A stretch of DNA of 64,000 bases from Bufo bufo (GCF_905171765.1 NC_053398.1:44112323-44176322), one strand, 5' to 3'. Numbered from the stretch's first letter, positions 1 to 10,962 are shown. Numbers and translations are program-made. The notes: generated from the letters alone by a model not told the origin.

Positions 1-302
1 TGTGTTATGCTTATTTATTGCAGCGTATGGTTTCCTGGCTTCCTATGTGGTGTGTGCTCTGTCTCTTGTGTTTGTGGACAGCAGCACTTCAGGGATCGGC
101 GGAGGGTCAGTAGGGATCCGAGGTTCCTGAGCATGAGCCCTCCTACCTTCAAGGGCGGCTCATGCAGCTAGGAGTCAAGGGTCAGGTTAGGGAAGCTCTA
201 GGAGGTGACCTGCTCCCTAATTCTGTGGTTCTGGCCAAGTAGCAACCTTTCCATCTTCTGGCATCGCACGGCTGAGGGTTTTCCCCATCCTCAGCCGTGA
301 CA
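1..302. repeat. possible 3' part of an LTR-like interspersed repeat
   Basis: This segment is less AT-rich than the sequence after it and ends in GTGACA at 297-302, just after a short imperfect inverted repeat (CGGCTGAGG / CCTCAGCCG, about 269-296). A CA-3' end would fit an LTR truncated by the window edge. The 5' end is not in the window, no target duplication can be checked, and there is no obvious similarity to the solo LTR at 13987. It could be any interspersed repeat. Confidence 0.25.
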
Positions 303-1632
303 GATACACGCCGTCAATTAATGGATTCTACCACTTCACCGTCTCTATTGATTCTTTTAATTTTTGTATCAGCTTAACTGTTCAATTATCTGTTCATTTA
401 TATATTGTTTCGCAGCCAGTTTATAGTCACGCAGTTTTTTAACTATGCATTTTATCATTCTGTTTTACCTATATTTATGTTCCACATGATAGCCACGAGA
501 CATGTATTACTGTATAATTATGCAGCCTTGACTACATAATAATAATTAATATGTATGAACCAGGCATATTAGTCTCCGTAGTGCATACTGGTATTGTGAT
601 GCTGTGTAGCACTTAATTATTCCTCTCTAATTATTTTGAGATTAGAATTTATATTTGTAGCGCGTGATATGGAAACGACAATGCTTTGTTCAATCTATAG
701 ATGAATTGTATCTTCAGCATGACCTCGAAACCGCAGTATGAATATGCATGAACTAGTAAACCATATAAACCGGGCCATAATCCTCCTTTTTGTGACCCAC
801 AGGTCGCCCACTTTTTGAAGCTCAAAACGATACAAACAGTTTTTATTCCATACACCACAATTGTAGAAGATTTCCCAAGTTTTTGTACTGATGCTGTTAG
901 GAGAGTTGAGTTTTTTCCATCTTTCCACTTGCCTTGCGGCATACTAATGCTGAGGCTTGTGTGGGATTGTGCCCCAGAGCCAAGCGGCCTTCGTCTGACT
1001 GATGGCACCGCGCAACAATGATTTTGCTGCTGAGAAAAAAAACATGTGATGTATACTAAAATGAGCGCGCTGATTCCAAATATGAACTTGAAATTTGCCT
1101 GACACGTCTAGATATGGACCCTGGGATTTTCACTCCCTGCCTTCCCATAGTCCTAACTTTTTTTTATTTTTCCATTCATATTTCCTTATGAGGGCTAATT
1201 TTTGCGAGCCAAATTGTAATTTCTAATGGCACCATTTATGGTTGCACACCATGTAGTAAGAAGCAGGAAAAAAATTCCAAATGGGGTAGAATTGGGAAAA
1301 AACGCAATTCTGATAAAGTTTTTTTTTTTTTTTTTACACTGTACACTATGCGGTAAAATTTACCTGTTATCTTCATTCTCCAGGTCAGTACGGTTACAAC
1401 GATACCACACTTGTATAATTTTTTTCAGTGATACCAATTTAAAGTGTGTGCAACTATTTGATCACTTTTTATAAAACAAATATTGGGTAGTTGAGGTGAC
1501 AAAAAAAGGCAAATTGTCAGTTTTTATTCTTTTCCTGTTACGCCATTTGCCGTATTTAATTAATATTGCTATATTTTAATAGTATGGGCATTTTCGCTCG
1601 CGGCATTTTTATTTATTTTTTTTACTTTTTTT
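303..1632. other. intergenic/intronic AT-rich DNA with a decayed repeat
   Basis: No supported gene. The part from about 1140 to 1615 resembles, in opposite orientation, the internal region of the TTAA element at 21183-23282. Shared themes are GATCAC followed by a T-run, GAGGTGACAAAAAA, and TTACGCC..TGCCGTATT. It is therefore probably a very old relative of that element. The remainder (303-1140) shows no recognisable structure. Confidence 0.35.
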
Positions 1633-1636
1633 TTAA

Positions 1637-2136
1637 AGGGATTCTGTCACCAGAATTAACCTTATTAAGCTAGCTGACATTAGCGATGTGCTAAGGTCAG
1701 CTAAACCTAACTAGCCTATTCCTACTTTTATCTATGCCCTGTTACGCCAGAAATCTAACTTTTATAATATGCTAATTAGCCTCTAGGAGCTGGGGGGGGC
1801 ATTGTTCGCTCGCATCAGATAATTGGATTGCCTGTTGTGTTCATTGATGTCTATATAGACACCATTGAACACTTCATTTGCACTATACCAGGCATGCTCA
1901 ACCTGCGGCCCTCCAGCTGTTGCAAAACTACAACTCCCAGCATGCCTGAACAGCCTACAGCAGGGCATTGTGGGAGTTGTAGTTTTACAACAGCTGGAGG
2001 GGCGCAGGTTGAGCATGCCTGCACTATACCAATACAGTGCTGCCACCTAGTGGCCTGTATTGGTATAGTCATTTAATTGGCACTGAAAAGCTTGCCTGAG
2101 GTTTTAGCCTATTAGATCAATATAACAGGTTCCCCG
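1637..2136. mobile_element. TTAA-type MITE, decayed, host of a nested MITE
   Basis: The left end reads TTAA (1633-1636) followed by AGGGATTCTGTCACC, the same type of terminus as the complete MITE at 11461-11799. A degenerate counterpart, AACAGGTTCCCC, lies at about 2125-2136 without a clear second TTAA. The interior holds an imperfect palindrome around CACCTAGTGG, and this is interrupted by the 129-bp MITE at 1891-2019. The TTAA target suggests a piggyBac-type nonautonomous element. The right boundary is uncertain. Confidence 0.5.
1891..2019. mobile_element. 129-bp palindromic MITE with 12-bp target duplication
   Basis: The ends GGCATGCTCAACCTGCGG and the complementary right end form long inverted repeats. 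The inner arms pair around ACTACAACTCCCA / TGGGAGTTGTAGT. The element is flanked by the exact direct repeat TGCACTATACCA at 1879-1890 and 2020-2031. The duplication length is firm. The superfamily is not: 12 bp is longer than the usual hAT (8) or piggyBac (4) duplication. Confidence 0.85.
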
Positions 2137-2380
2137 ATCTCAGCCGGGGGACGTGCGCGACTTCCACGTCTGGACTGCGCAGATGCCGTGGTCACATTTA
2201 ACCACGGCATCTGAAAGGAAAAATGTGTGCGATCAGCCTTATGGCTGATCGCATACATGTGCCGCGGGTCTCTGCTATTTAAAATAGCAGAAACCTGGCG
2301 GCTATGGCGCCCACTGCTCGTGCAAGCAGTCGCCATGTTTGGGGACAGCGGAGGTCCTTAAAGGGTTAAGTTATACATGC
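2137..2380. repeat. repeat made of consecutive short hairpins
   Basis: Several separate perfect or near-perfect hairpins follow one another: CAGATGCCGTGG / CCACGGCATCTG near 2181-2214, GCGATCAGCC / GGCTGATCGC near 2229-2253, and CTGCTATTT / AAATAGCAG near 2271-2290. The segment ends near CCTTAAAGGG. This hairpin-chain layout matches the left ends of the TTAA elements at 21183 and 31106, so it is probably a fragment of the same class. Confidence 0.45.
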
Positions 2381-2549
2381 AAAGCCTATTCAGTTATAAT
2401 ATTAATGCATTATATTGGAGATATTCCAATGGACATGTCCAGACCTGTTCGGACGCACTCAGGCTGATGTCAGCAGTAAGTATATAAGGCAAGCTGGACA
2501 GATTTTGATAAAGTGATCTGTTATAGTGCTATCAGTTTTGAAACTTAAG

Positions 2550-2999
2550 ATGGATAAACGCAAATGTGTTAACGATCCAGACAATTTCTGCTACATATGT
2601 GGCAAATACACTACTTATGATCAGCGCAAGAATCTGACAAAGCGAGTGCGTCTTGCAGCTTGGGATGCATTTGTGCTAGTAGTGCAGAACTTCCTTGGGA
2701 ACAGACGAGCTGCAAACTATGCTGAATTAGTAGACAACATGCTTACAGCATATGAACAACTTGGCTGCTGAATGTCATTGAAAGTGCATTTCTTACATTC
2801 CCATCTTGACTTTTTCCCACCCAATTTGGGACACGTAAGTGACGAACATGGAGAGCGGTTCCATAAAGATATTTCTACAATGGAGAACAGGTATCAAGAC
2901 CGCTGGAATCCCAACATGATGGGGGACTACTGCTGGTGTTTGCAATGGGAAAATATGACCGTTCACAAACGCAAAAGCAGATGCCTGAAGCACTTTTAA
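2550..2999 (+). pseudogene. internally deleted pseudogene of an uncharacterised CxxC-type repeat-associated protein
   Basis: From ATG 2550 the frame reads an N-terminal part with the DPDNFCYICGKYT motif, where the CxxC pair looks zinc-binding. It then jumps directly to a C-terminal part with VVQNFLGN, HSHLDFFPPNLG, VSDEHGERFHKDI and MMGDYCW. In the large family of uncharacterised animal proteins that I recall with these motifs, several hundred residues separate the two blocks, so most of the core is deleted. An in-frame TGA at 2769-2771 separates LGC from MSLKVHF. There is no intron. A TATA-like TATATAAG lies at about 2480, 70 bp upstream of the start. The family occurs in many near-identical copies in other animals, which suggests mobility. 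Its biochemical function is unknown to me. Confidence 0.65.
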
Positions 3000-4380
3000 C
3001 AGTACTGGGCCTTGCTCAAGTAAGACTTTTAAACTGAAAAACAAGACTTTTTGAAATTTTGTTATTCCATTTCATTTTCATACACTGTTTACTAAGCAAA
3101 CTTTGATGTAGATCAGGTAATTGTTGGAGTAAAACTCGTTCTGTTCAAAATGATTCAATGCTTTCCAAGGGCTTAATTCATTTAGGCATATTTGTGCATA
3201 GCAACATTTTGTGACGTGTTACAACTATTCTGTCTTCGGATTTGTAATCCCTACACTCGATTTAGTATAGGACAAATGTTTTTTGCCCAGTAGCAGACAA
3301 ATTATTATTTTTTTTGTTGCCTGGTGTGGGTTTCTCCCACTGCTAGTGGTGTGTTGCAGTTGCATTGGTGCCGTTGCAGTCCTGCACCAGTTTGAGTTTT
3401 CATAGAAGCGTTCCTGCGCATGTGTTGCAGCTGTGGATTACAGCCCGGAAAAAATGGTCTAGTGGCTAACACTGGCAGTGTCATAGGGATATGTGGTGCT
3501 GTTGGTTCAGGTTGTGGGGCCCCCCACTGTGGCCAGAGCTTTCAGTTGTGGAGCTGTGCCCACGTTGAGCTTACGTGTCAAGTGGCCTTATACAGTGTGA
3601 TCAGTACAAAGGACCAATCTCATGTTCATTTTGGAACAATTATGTTCAGCAGCAATTGATCAAGGTAGATTGTTAGGTGTGCGTGGCTTGACTTTTTCTT
3701 CTCTCTTTTTTTTTTTGGTTTTGTTTTTTGTGATGCATTTATTACCCAAAAAGGGTCTTGAAAGTGTTTCATTTTCAGCAACTAATAAAAAGAACAAATG
3801 TATACTGGTAGTCCCCTACCCGTACCGGCCAGTGATACTAGTCCTGACATCATTGGGCCTGCGGGAAACAGCGAGAAGGCAGCAGCGCTTCTGGGAGTGC
3901 TGCAGCCTTCTCAAACAGCTGATCAGCGGGGGTCCCAGGTGTCGGACCCCGCCAACCAGATGCTGAAGATCTATCCAACGGATAGATCATCGGTAATAAA
4001 AAAAGCGTAGAACCTTTTTAAACACTGAGCTTGAATATAAAATACACAAAAAGTGTCATTGTTGCCACACCTACCATCTCCTGTCAAGTCCCAAAAGGTC
4101 CTGTTAGCCAGAGCTCCTTTGGAAAATTGCAGTAATTCTGTCTCCTCCTGATGAGACAGAATTGGGGCAGTCAGCCTGTAACTGCGTTTCGCTCACAAAA
4201 CGACAAGGAAAAGGACACTGAAGCCTGAAGAAGATGTACATTCTAATTGCAATCTGCAATTGACATTCTTAATCGGACCCTAAAAGTACATAATACCTCC
4301 TCCAGTTCCTGCATCACCTTGGATAGAGCAACGTGTGAACAAACATTTAGTAAAGACACTCCTGTCACATCTTAATCCTA
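3000..4380. other. no supported gene; repeat fragments
   Basis: The short ORFs here show no domain. The part from about 3830 to 4000 (GCTGATCAGCGGGGGTCCC followed by GTCGGACCCC) matches the interior of the GGGGTTATCC MITE family found intact at 12739-13150, so it is a fragment of that family. The segment 4015-4380 looks like further old repeat DNA. A polymerase III A-box-like TGGTCTAGTGG occurs near 3458 without a good B box. Confidence 0.4.
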
Positions 4381-5119
4381 ACATCCGATTATATACCCCA
4401 AAGGTGGGATGATTACTTATTCAAGTAATAACTAAGCCTGTGGCAATCATAATACTAAATACACAACCTACATAGAAAATGCCAGACCGCTTATACTATA
4501 TTAAATCCTTTATTACAAAAAATCACAATTAATTACATACATGATTAAAAGAAATTGGTGCAGGAGATAAAAAACGACATCACTGGAGGAAACGTACAGT
4601 GGATACAAGTCCTTGTTCATCCAACATGATTATTCACTAAAGTGCATATGCAAAAATTCATACATGAAAAACAGGAATATAGGACAATTACCCATACTGT
4701 GTCTCCTCCAGGATGGCGCCAACCCCAACGCGCGTTTCAGCGTACCTTCGTCTGGGTAGCGTCATCACTGGGAGACATGGTTTATATATGGATGTCAGCC
4801 AATCGCTACATACCAACTGTTTGCTGGTTTGTTCGTCACCGCAATTGCGCCGGAACTGATCTATAGCACGGAATGCCGGCATCCAGAGGAGCACGTGACC
4901 TGTTTGGATCACCTGATCCTCGCGCGGTCACATGATCCGGGTGACGTCACGTAAACGCGCGCACAGATGTCGCGGCCCTGCGACGTCATCCTGACTTCTT
5001 ATATACAATTCAAAATAGCAGCAGTACGGTCGCATTATCATACTCATACAGTGAAGGAACATAGATGCCTAAGATTGATAAAGTTATAGGAGTATAGAGA
5101 AGAGAGAGATAGATCGGTG
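4381..5119 (-). repeat. PLE-1 downstream pseudo-LTR
   Basis: This copy is about 95% or more identical by eye to 10227-10962 over its whole length and lies in the same orientation, from ACATCCGATTATATACC to AGATAGATCGGTG. On the coding (minus) strand it carries AATAAAGG (complement near 4508-4515), which could serve as a polyadenylation signal, and a hammerhead-like core (4735-4754). Confidence 0.9.
4735..4754 (-). ncRNA. degenerate hammerhead-like core in pseudo-LTR
   Basis: Read on the minus strand, CAGACGA, A, GGTACGCT and GAAAC correspond to the hammerhead order CUGANGA, stem II, GAAA. Stem II would be G-G/C-U closed by a UACG tetraloop. The conserved U of CUGA is replaced by A, so activity is doubtful. 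Published work reports hammerhead motifs in Penelope pseudo-LTRs; the assignment here rests on that and on the core order. Confidence 0.35.
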
Positions 5120-5595
5120 GCCACCTTAGTTTGGATGTGAGAGTTAATGCAGAAACATACATCAGTTGCAGATGTTGCCCATGAGAATTGGGTCACCTGT
5201 ATCCCCATAGGTCAGAACACCTAAACATACATGTGAGAAACATCTATAAATTAATAAGTGATTGCTCATTATAATATCCACATATATATCTTTATAGCTT
5301 ATTCCACAATGTGGAAAAACCAGATAGTGTTTCAATTAAAAAATATATATATATAAATGCCTCAATTACGTGATACTACAAATCATGATTCCATTAATAA
5401 CAATGATGATTGTGTTACGTGCCCATTATTATACACAAGTGGCCATGCCATTTAAAGTGCATAAGTGCAATAAAACGTTATATAATTCATTAAATTTCAA
5501 AATACTATTCATTATCTCATAAGGAGACCTCATATATCTTGTATACACACACCATAATGCATTGAAAAGAAAATAGAATAAATTAAAAGACAAGG
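5120..5595 (-). other. PLE-1 internal noncoding sequence between pseudo-LTR and G-rich tract
   Basis: AT-rich sequence with no ORF of note, located downstream of the endonuclease reading frame on the element's coding strand. A short (AT)n run lies near 5342-5354. It is assigned to PLE-1 by position between the pseudo-LTR and the coding region. Confidence 0.55.
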
Positions 5596-5999
5596 GGAAG
5601 GGGGGGGGGAAGGGGAAGGAAGGAAGGAAAAAGGGGGGGAGGAGGGGGGAGAGGGGGGGGGAGAAGGGGAGGGGGGCAAGAGAAGGGGGGGCAAGAGAAG
5701 GGGGGGGAGAGGGGAGGGGGGGGCAAGAGAAGGGGGGGAGAGGGGAGAGAAGGGGAGGGGGGCAAGAGAAGGGGGGGCAAGAGAAGGGGGGGAGAGGGGA
5801 GGGGGGGGCAAGAGAAGGGGGGGAGAGGGGAGGGAGGGGGGCAAGAGAAGGGGGGGGGGCAAGAGAAGGGGGGGGGAGAGGGGAGGGAGGGGGGCAAGAG
5901 AAGGGGGGGGGGCAAGAGAAGGGGGGGGGGAGGGGAGGGGGGCAAGAGAAGGGGGGGAAAGGAGGGGAGAGGGTAAAAGAAAAAAGGGGGGGGGGGACA
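5596..5999 (+). repeat. 400-bp polypurine G-rich minisatellite
   Basis: The plus strand is almost pure purine, built from variants of GGGGGGGCAAGAGAAGG and GGGGAGAGGGGAGG. Runs of 7-10 G recur every 10-15 bp. Such DNA can form G-quadruplexes on the plus strand and triplexes. The proline/leucine-rich minus-strand ORFs across it are by-products of the repeat and are not genes. Confidence 0.9.
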
Positions 6000-6433
6000 A
6001 GACATGGGCCTACATCCAAGACTACATTGGCCAATCTGTTGTCAGCATATATTCTGCATTGAACCCATCTCATATACTACTCCCACTATATAATCGTATC
6101 ACTGCATCATATCCCCCACTGCGCATGCTTAGAACATGCGGATTGAGAATTCACAAGGCAGTGACATTAAATCAAACCAGTGATGACCCTAAAAGAAAAG
6201 GGGGTTAGTCAGTTAAAACATAATTAAAATTACACAAAAGAAACCCCTTTTGGGTGTGGAGACCCATGTGACCCCCTAAGCCTACAGGAATGAGGAAAAA
6301 CCAGTGGACTCATTTAGGCCACCCGGGTGTAGTGTATTCAGTTTCCAAATCCACTTACACTCGGGTTGTCCCAATCTTTTTGTTATATTACCACCCCTAA
6401 TATTTTTCATGACACAATCAATCGCCCGTACTT

Positions 6434-9400
6434 TCAAATGCAGTCGTGACATACCTTGAAATGTCTCGCAACCGGTTTTAAATTACACAATTCTTCTTCA
6501 CCGGTTGCTGCCATTATGTCTCTGACATGTTCTCGTACTCTCACTTTTAGTTCTCTTGTGGTTAGATCCACGTACATTTTTGGGCAAGAACATTTCGCGT
6601 AATACACGACTGCCGTACTCGTGCATGTGAGACATTGTTATTTTAAAGGTTTTCGTATTGGTTGTGTCATCAAAAGAAGTCGCCCTCTCCATATTTGGGC
6701 ATGCTATACATTTCCCACATGGGACAAAGCCCCACTTGGGTTTTCCTATTCCTGGAAATAGTGGTTGATTTTGTTTTACAAATAGGCTGCGTACAAGATG
6801 GTCCTTCAAATTTTTGGATCGTCTGGCTGTTACCATGGGATATGGTGCTACATATTTTGTCAGGATAGGGTCAGTCAACAATACAGGCCACGATCTTCTC
6901 AGGGCATCTTTCATCTCCATCCATCTTCCATGGTATCCTGTGATAAATCGTGTCCTGTTGTCATTGATCCTTCGATCTCCAGAGAACAGCAAATCCTGTC
7001 TGGAGCATGTCTTTGCTCTCCTGTAAGCCTTTTTAATTGCACGCTGGCTATATCCACGGCTGGTGAATCTCTCCTTTAACTCTTCAGCTTGTTGTTCAAA
7101 TGTTTCATCCATCGAGCATATTCTCCGGGCCCGTAAATATTGCCCAATCGGAATTGAATTAATCATCTGTGGAGGATGTGATGAAGATGCATGTAAGTAT
7201 GAATTCACTGCTGTTGGTTTCCTGAATATATTCGTCACTATACACCCATCAGTGTCTTTTTCCAGCTGCACATCCAAGAATTCAATGGATTCCCTACTAT
7301 ATTTATACGTCAATTTGATGTTCTTACAGTTGTTATTCAATGCCTCAAAAAACTCTCCTAACTCCTCAATACACTCCTGCCAGATCAGAAATACATCGTC
7401 GATGTACCGCGCCCAAAAAATGTTGCAGTCCATCGACACGTATCGCTCTGACAGGAAAAGGTCCCTCGCCCACAGCCCCAGGAACAAATTTGCGTATGAC
7501 GGCGCACAGGGCGCCCCCATCGCAGTGCCCTGGAGCTGCAGGTAGAAGGACCCTCCAAAGGAGAAGAAATTGTGCGTCAGAACAAAGGATAAAAGCTCCA
7601 AAAGGAACCCTCTCCTATTTGCATCCAGATTTTCTTGTGCAAGAAAGAAATCCACCGCCTGAATTCCGTCCATGTGCCTGATGCTAGTGTACAGTGACTC
7701 AACGTCACAGGTCACCATAAATGTATCATCCCCCAGATGGATACCATCGATCTTCCGTAGGAAGTCGGTCGTATCCTTGATGTATGACGGGAGGCTGACT
7801 ACCACTTTTTTTAGCTGGGAATCTAGATATCGTCCTACTTTCTCTGTCAGACTACCCCGGCCTGAAATAATTGGCCTTCCAGGTGGTATTTTAGCATTTT
7901 TATGAATTTTGGGTAGTAAATACAGAGTGGGTACCACCGGTCCCTTTACAGTTAAAGCATCATGTAGGGCCTTTGATATTACTTGGTTATCAACCACTTT
8001 CCCTAAAATTACGCAGAGATTGTTCTCAAATGCCTGTAATGGATTGAAAGTCAGCTTCTTATAGCATTCTCTCTCCCTTAATTGTCTATAGGCCTCACGT
8101 TCATATAAGTTATGGGGCCATACCACGATGTTACCACCCTTGTCGGAGGGTTTAAACACGACATCTTTTAATCTGCCAAGGTTCTTCAGACTAAGCCGTT
8201 GAGCTCTTGACAGATTATCCTTTGGGGTAAACATTGCCATACTCTCAAATTCTTTTGAGACAAGTTTCACAAACAGATCAACTGCCGGACATAATGATAG
8301 TGGAGGGAATTTCTTGGACTTACATTTAATGGAAGCCGGGATCTCCTCAGTTGTATGTGGTTCGTTCTCTCCTGCCAATTCTTCCAGTATTTGTACTGCC
8401 TGTATCTCTTCAGCAGTAGAAAGTGCCCCAATCTCAACCTCTTTGTGATGCCATCTTTTTAACAGTAGGGAGCGGGCAAATATATGCAGATCTTTCACTG
8501 CTGTAAAAGAATCAAAGGTTGCACAGGGAGAGAAGGTTAGGCCCCTTTCCAGCAGTGAAATGTCTGCTGGTGACAGAATATGATCGGATAGGTTAATTAC
8601 CTTCAGCCCATCAAGGCTGCTGGTATCCCTTCTGTCTGCAAAGGGCCTCCTCTTTCCATTCGAAACCACTCCTGATGGTATTTTTCTTTTCTGTGTCCCA
8701 CCTGATCTAGTCATTCTTCCATCCAACTCCTGACTGTCAGAGATCAATGAGAGGGATAATGTTGAAGATGTTCAATTCCAAGAGGTGGAGTTACCTCTTC
8801 TCTGATAATATGTGTTTTTATGTCTCCATTTGTACACGTTTCTGTTGGAAATCCTCACAATCTCTGGAGAATTTCCTCGATTTTATCTCCTGAATTTCTT
8901 TCTCCCACTTCTCAAAATTTTTATTAAGTGTGACCTCAAAGGCAGTCAAAGATTCCCTGTTGCAATCTTGTTTCAAGGCTGTCTGTAACCTCTCGATATC
9001 AGCATCTAATGTAAGGAGAGTCTGGCTGTTATGTTTAACCACCAGATTCATCAATTTTTTCGCTAACTCTGTGCATATTTCCTCCCAGCTAGATAAAAAA
9101 ACTTTCGATGTCAAAGGAAGGTGTCACCTGTTACCTGTAGGAAAACTAGAGGAATGGTCAAAAATCTGGCAACTAAAATTTAATGTGGATAAGTGCAAAA
9201 TAATGCACCTGGGGCGTAAAAACCCAAGAGCAGAATATAAAATCAGTGATACAGTCCTAACCTCAATATCTGAGGAAAGGGATTTTAGGGGTCATTATTT
9301 CAGAAGACTTAAAGGTAGGCAGACAATGTCATAGAGCAGCAAGAAATGCTAGCAGAATGCTGGGGTGTATAGGGAGAGGCATTACCAGTAGAAAGAGGGA

Positions 9401-10180
9401 GGCGCTCATGCCGCTCTACAGAGCACTAGTGAGACCTCATTTGGAGTATTGTGCTCAGTACTGGAGACCATATCTCCAGAAGGATATTGATACTTTGGAG
9501 AGAGTTCAGAGAAGAGCTACTAAACTAGTACATGGATTGCAGGATAAAACTTACCAGGAAAGATTAAAGGACCTTAACATGTATAGCTTGGAAGAAAGAC
9601 GAGACAGAGGGGATATGATAGAAACTTTTAAATACATAAAGGGAATCAACAAGGTAAAAGAGGAGAGAATATTTAAAAGAAGAAAAACTGCTACAAGAGG
9701 ACATAGTATTAAATTAGAGGGGCAAAGGTTTAAAAGTAATATCAGGAAGTATTACTTTACTGAGAGAGTAGTGGATGCATGGAATAGCCTTCCTGCAGAA
9801 GTGGTAGCTGCAAATACAGTGAAGGGGTTTAAGCATGCATGGGATAGGCATAAGGCCATCCTTCATATAAGATAGGGCCAGGGGCTATCCATAGTATTTA
9901 GTATATTGGGCAGACTGGATGGGCCAAATGGTTCTTATCTGCCGACACATTCTATGTTTCTATGTATCCGTAAGCCACGTGGTATTAGATCCATCTGAAG
10001 ATACCTCTCTAAGAATGCTTTATTCCACCATGTTTTTGTCCTTCTATGGAAGAGATTTGTAAGGGTCGACTGCATCTCCTTCACATTCACCGGGTCTCCA
10101 CACCCAACACCCGCACCCTTTTCTTTAAAAATATTTTCCGGGGATGTGAGCCAGGATTGCTCTCTGGCCCTGTAATCCAT
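6434..10180 (-). pseudogene. PLE-1 polyprotein: Penelope reverse transcriptase plus GIY-YIG endonuclease, disrupted
   Basis: Penelope enzymes copy their RNA at a target nick made by the GIY-YIG domain. Coding runs right to left. 9966-10180 encodes the N-terminal KTWWNKAFLERYLQ / LIPRGLRI region. A LINE then interrupts it, and 8820-9114 continues with a helical, coiled-coil-like part. After a frameshift and an in-frame TGA near 8763 comes a continuous about 749-codon frame (6498-8747). In this frame lie PTLYLLPKIHK (about residue 273), RPIISG (291), motif A CDVESLYTSI (347), motif B GTAMGAPCAPSYANLF (407), motif C YIDD (448) and the linker CGKCIACPN (677). Near 6640 the frame is lost. The GIY-YIG part (VVYYAKC, YVDLTTRELKVRVREH) continues in another frame to a stop at 6434. 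The usual YVGKTT is YVDLTT here, so the glycine is gone. No intact product is possible. Confidence 0.9.
9119..9963 (+). mobile_element. 5'-truncated CR1/L2-type LINE inserted in PLE-1
   Basis: The plus strand encodes the C-terminal end of a LINE reverse transcriptase: WSKIWQLKFNVDKCKIMHLG, then LYRALVRPHLEYCAQYW, RVQRRATKLV, YSLEERRDRGDMI and VVDAWNSLPAEVV, ending at 9875. Frameshifts lie between about 9290 and 9357. The 3' tail has GGGCAGACTGGATGGGCC and ends in repeated TTCTATG, typical of CR1/L2-like elements that lack poly(A). It lies opposite to and inside the PLE-1 coding region, between codons for LRIH and for SKVFLSSW, so it inserted after PLE-1. Confidence 0.85.
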
Positions 10181-10226
10181 GGTACTGGTTGCGGTTAAAT
10201 CTGTGAAAAAACGGAATATAATTACA

Positions 10227-10962
10227 ACATCCGATTATATACCCCAACCGTGGGATGATTACTTATTCAAGTAATAACTAAACCTGTGGCAATCATAATA
10301 CAAAATGCACAACCTACATAGAAAATGCCAGACCGCTTATACTATATTAAATCCTTTATTACAAAAAAATCACAATTAATTACATACATAATTAAAAGAA
10401 ATTGGTGCAGGAGATAAAAAACGACATCACTGGAGGAAACGTACAGTGGATACAAGTCCTTGTTCATCCAACATGATTATTCACTAAAGTGCATATGCAA
10501 AAATTCATACATGAAAAACAGGAATATAGGACAATTACCCATACTGTGTCTCCTCCAGGATGGCGCCAACCCCAACGCGCGTTTCGGCGTACCTTCGTCT
10601 GGGTAGCGTCATCACTGGGAGACATGGTTTATATATGGATGTCAGCCAATCGCTACATACCGACTGTTTGCTGGTTTGTTCGTCACCGCAATTGCGCCGG
10701 AACTGATCTATAGCACTGAATGCCGGCATCCAGAGGAGCACGTGACCTGTTTGGATCACCTGATCCTCGCACGGTCACATGATCAGGGTGATGTCACGTA
10801 AACGCGCGCACAGATGTCGCGGCCCTGCGACGTCATCCTGACTTCTTATATACAATTCAAAATAGCAGCAGTACGGTCGAATTATCATACTCATACAGTG
10901 AAGGAACATAGATGCATAAGATTGATAAAGTTATAGGAGTATAGAGAAGAGATAGATCGGTG
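10227..10962 (-). repeat. PLE-1 upstream pseudo-LTR
   Basis: Direct copy of 4381-5119. It differs by scattered substitutions and small indels, for example a missing AGAG near the right end. On the coding strand it would precede the ORF and carry the promoter. Confidence 0.9.
10582..10601 (-). ncRNA. degenerate hammerhead-like core in upstream pseudo-LTR
   Basis: On the minus strand it reads CAGACGA, A, GGTACGCC, GAAAC. Here stem II is fully paired (GG/CC) with a UACG tetraloop, unlike the other copy where one pair is G-U. The core again has A in place of the conserved U. Confidence 0.35.

Noticed and set aside
3456..3530. tRNA-like gene or SINE head (A-box-like TGGTCTAGTGG)
   Set aside because: The B-box candidate GGTTCAGGTTG is poor and no cloverleaf could be drawn.
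5429..6073. Long proline/serine/leucine-rich minus-strand ORFs
   Set aside because: They are translations of the G-rich polypurine tract in three frames; the repeats explain the lack of stops.
7063..7681. Plus-strand ORFs of 113-160 aa
   Set aside because: Antisense shadows of the PLE-1 reverse transcriptase.
8747..8749. Start of the 749-codon PLE-1 frame as a true initiation codon
   Set aside because: The frame begins at a non-ATG codon and coding similarity continues upstream in other frames; it is an internal segment of a disrupted ORF.
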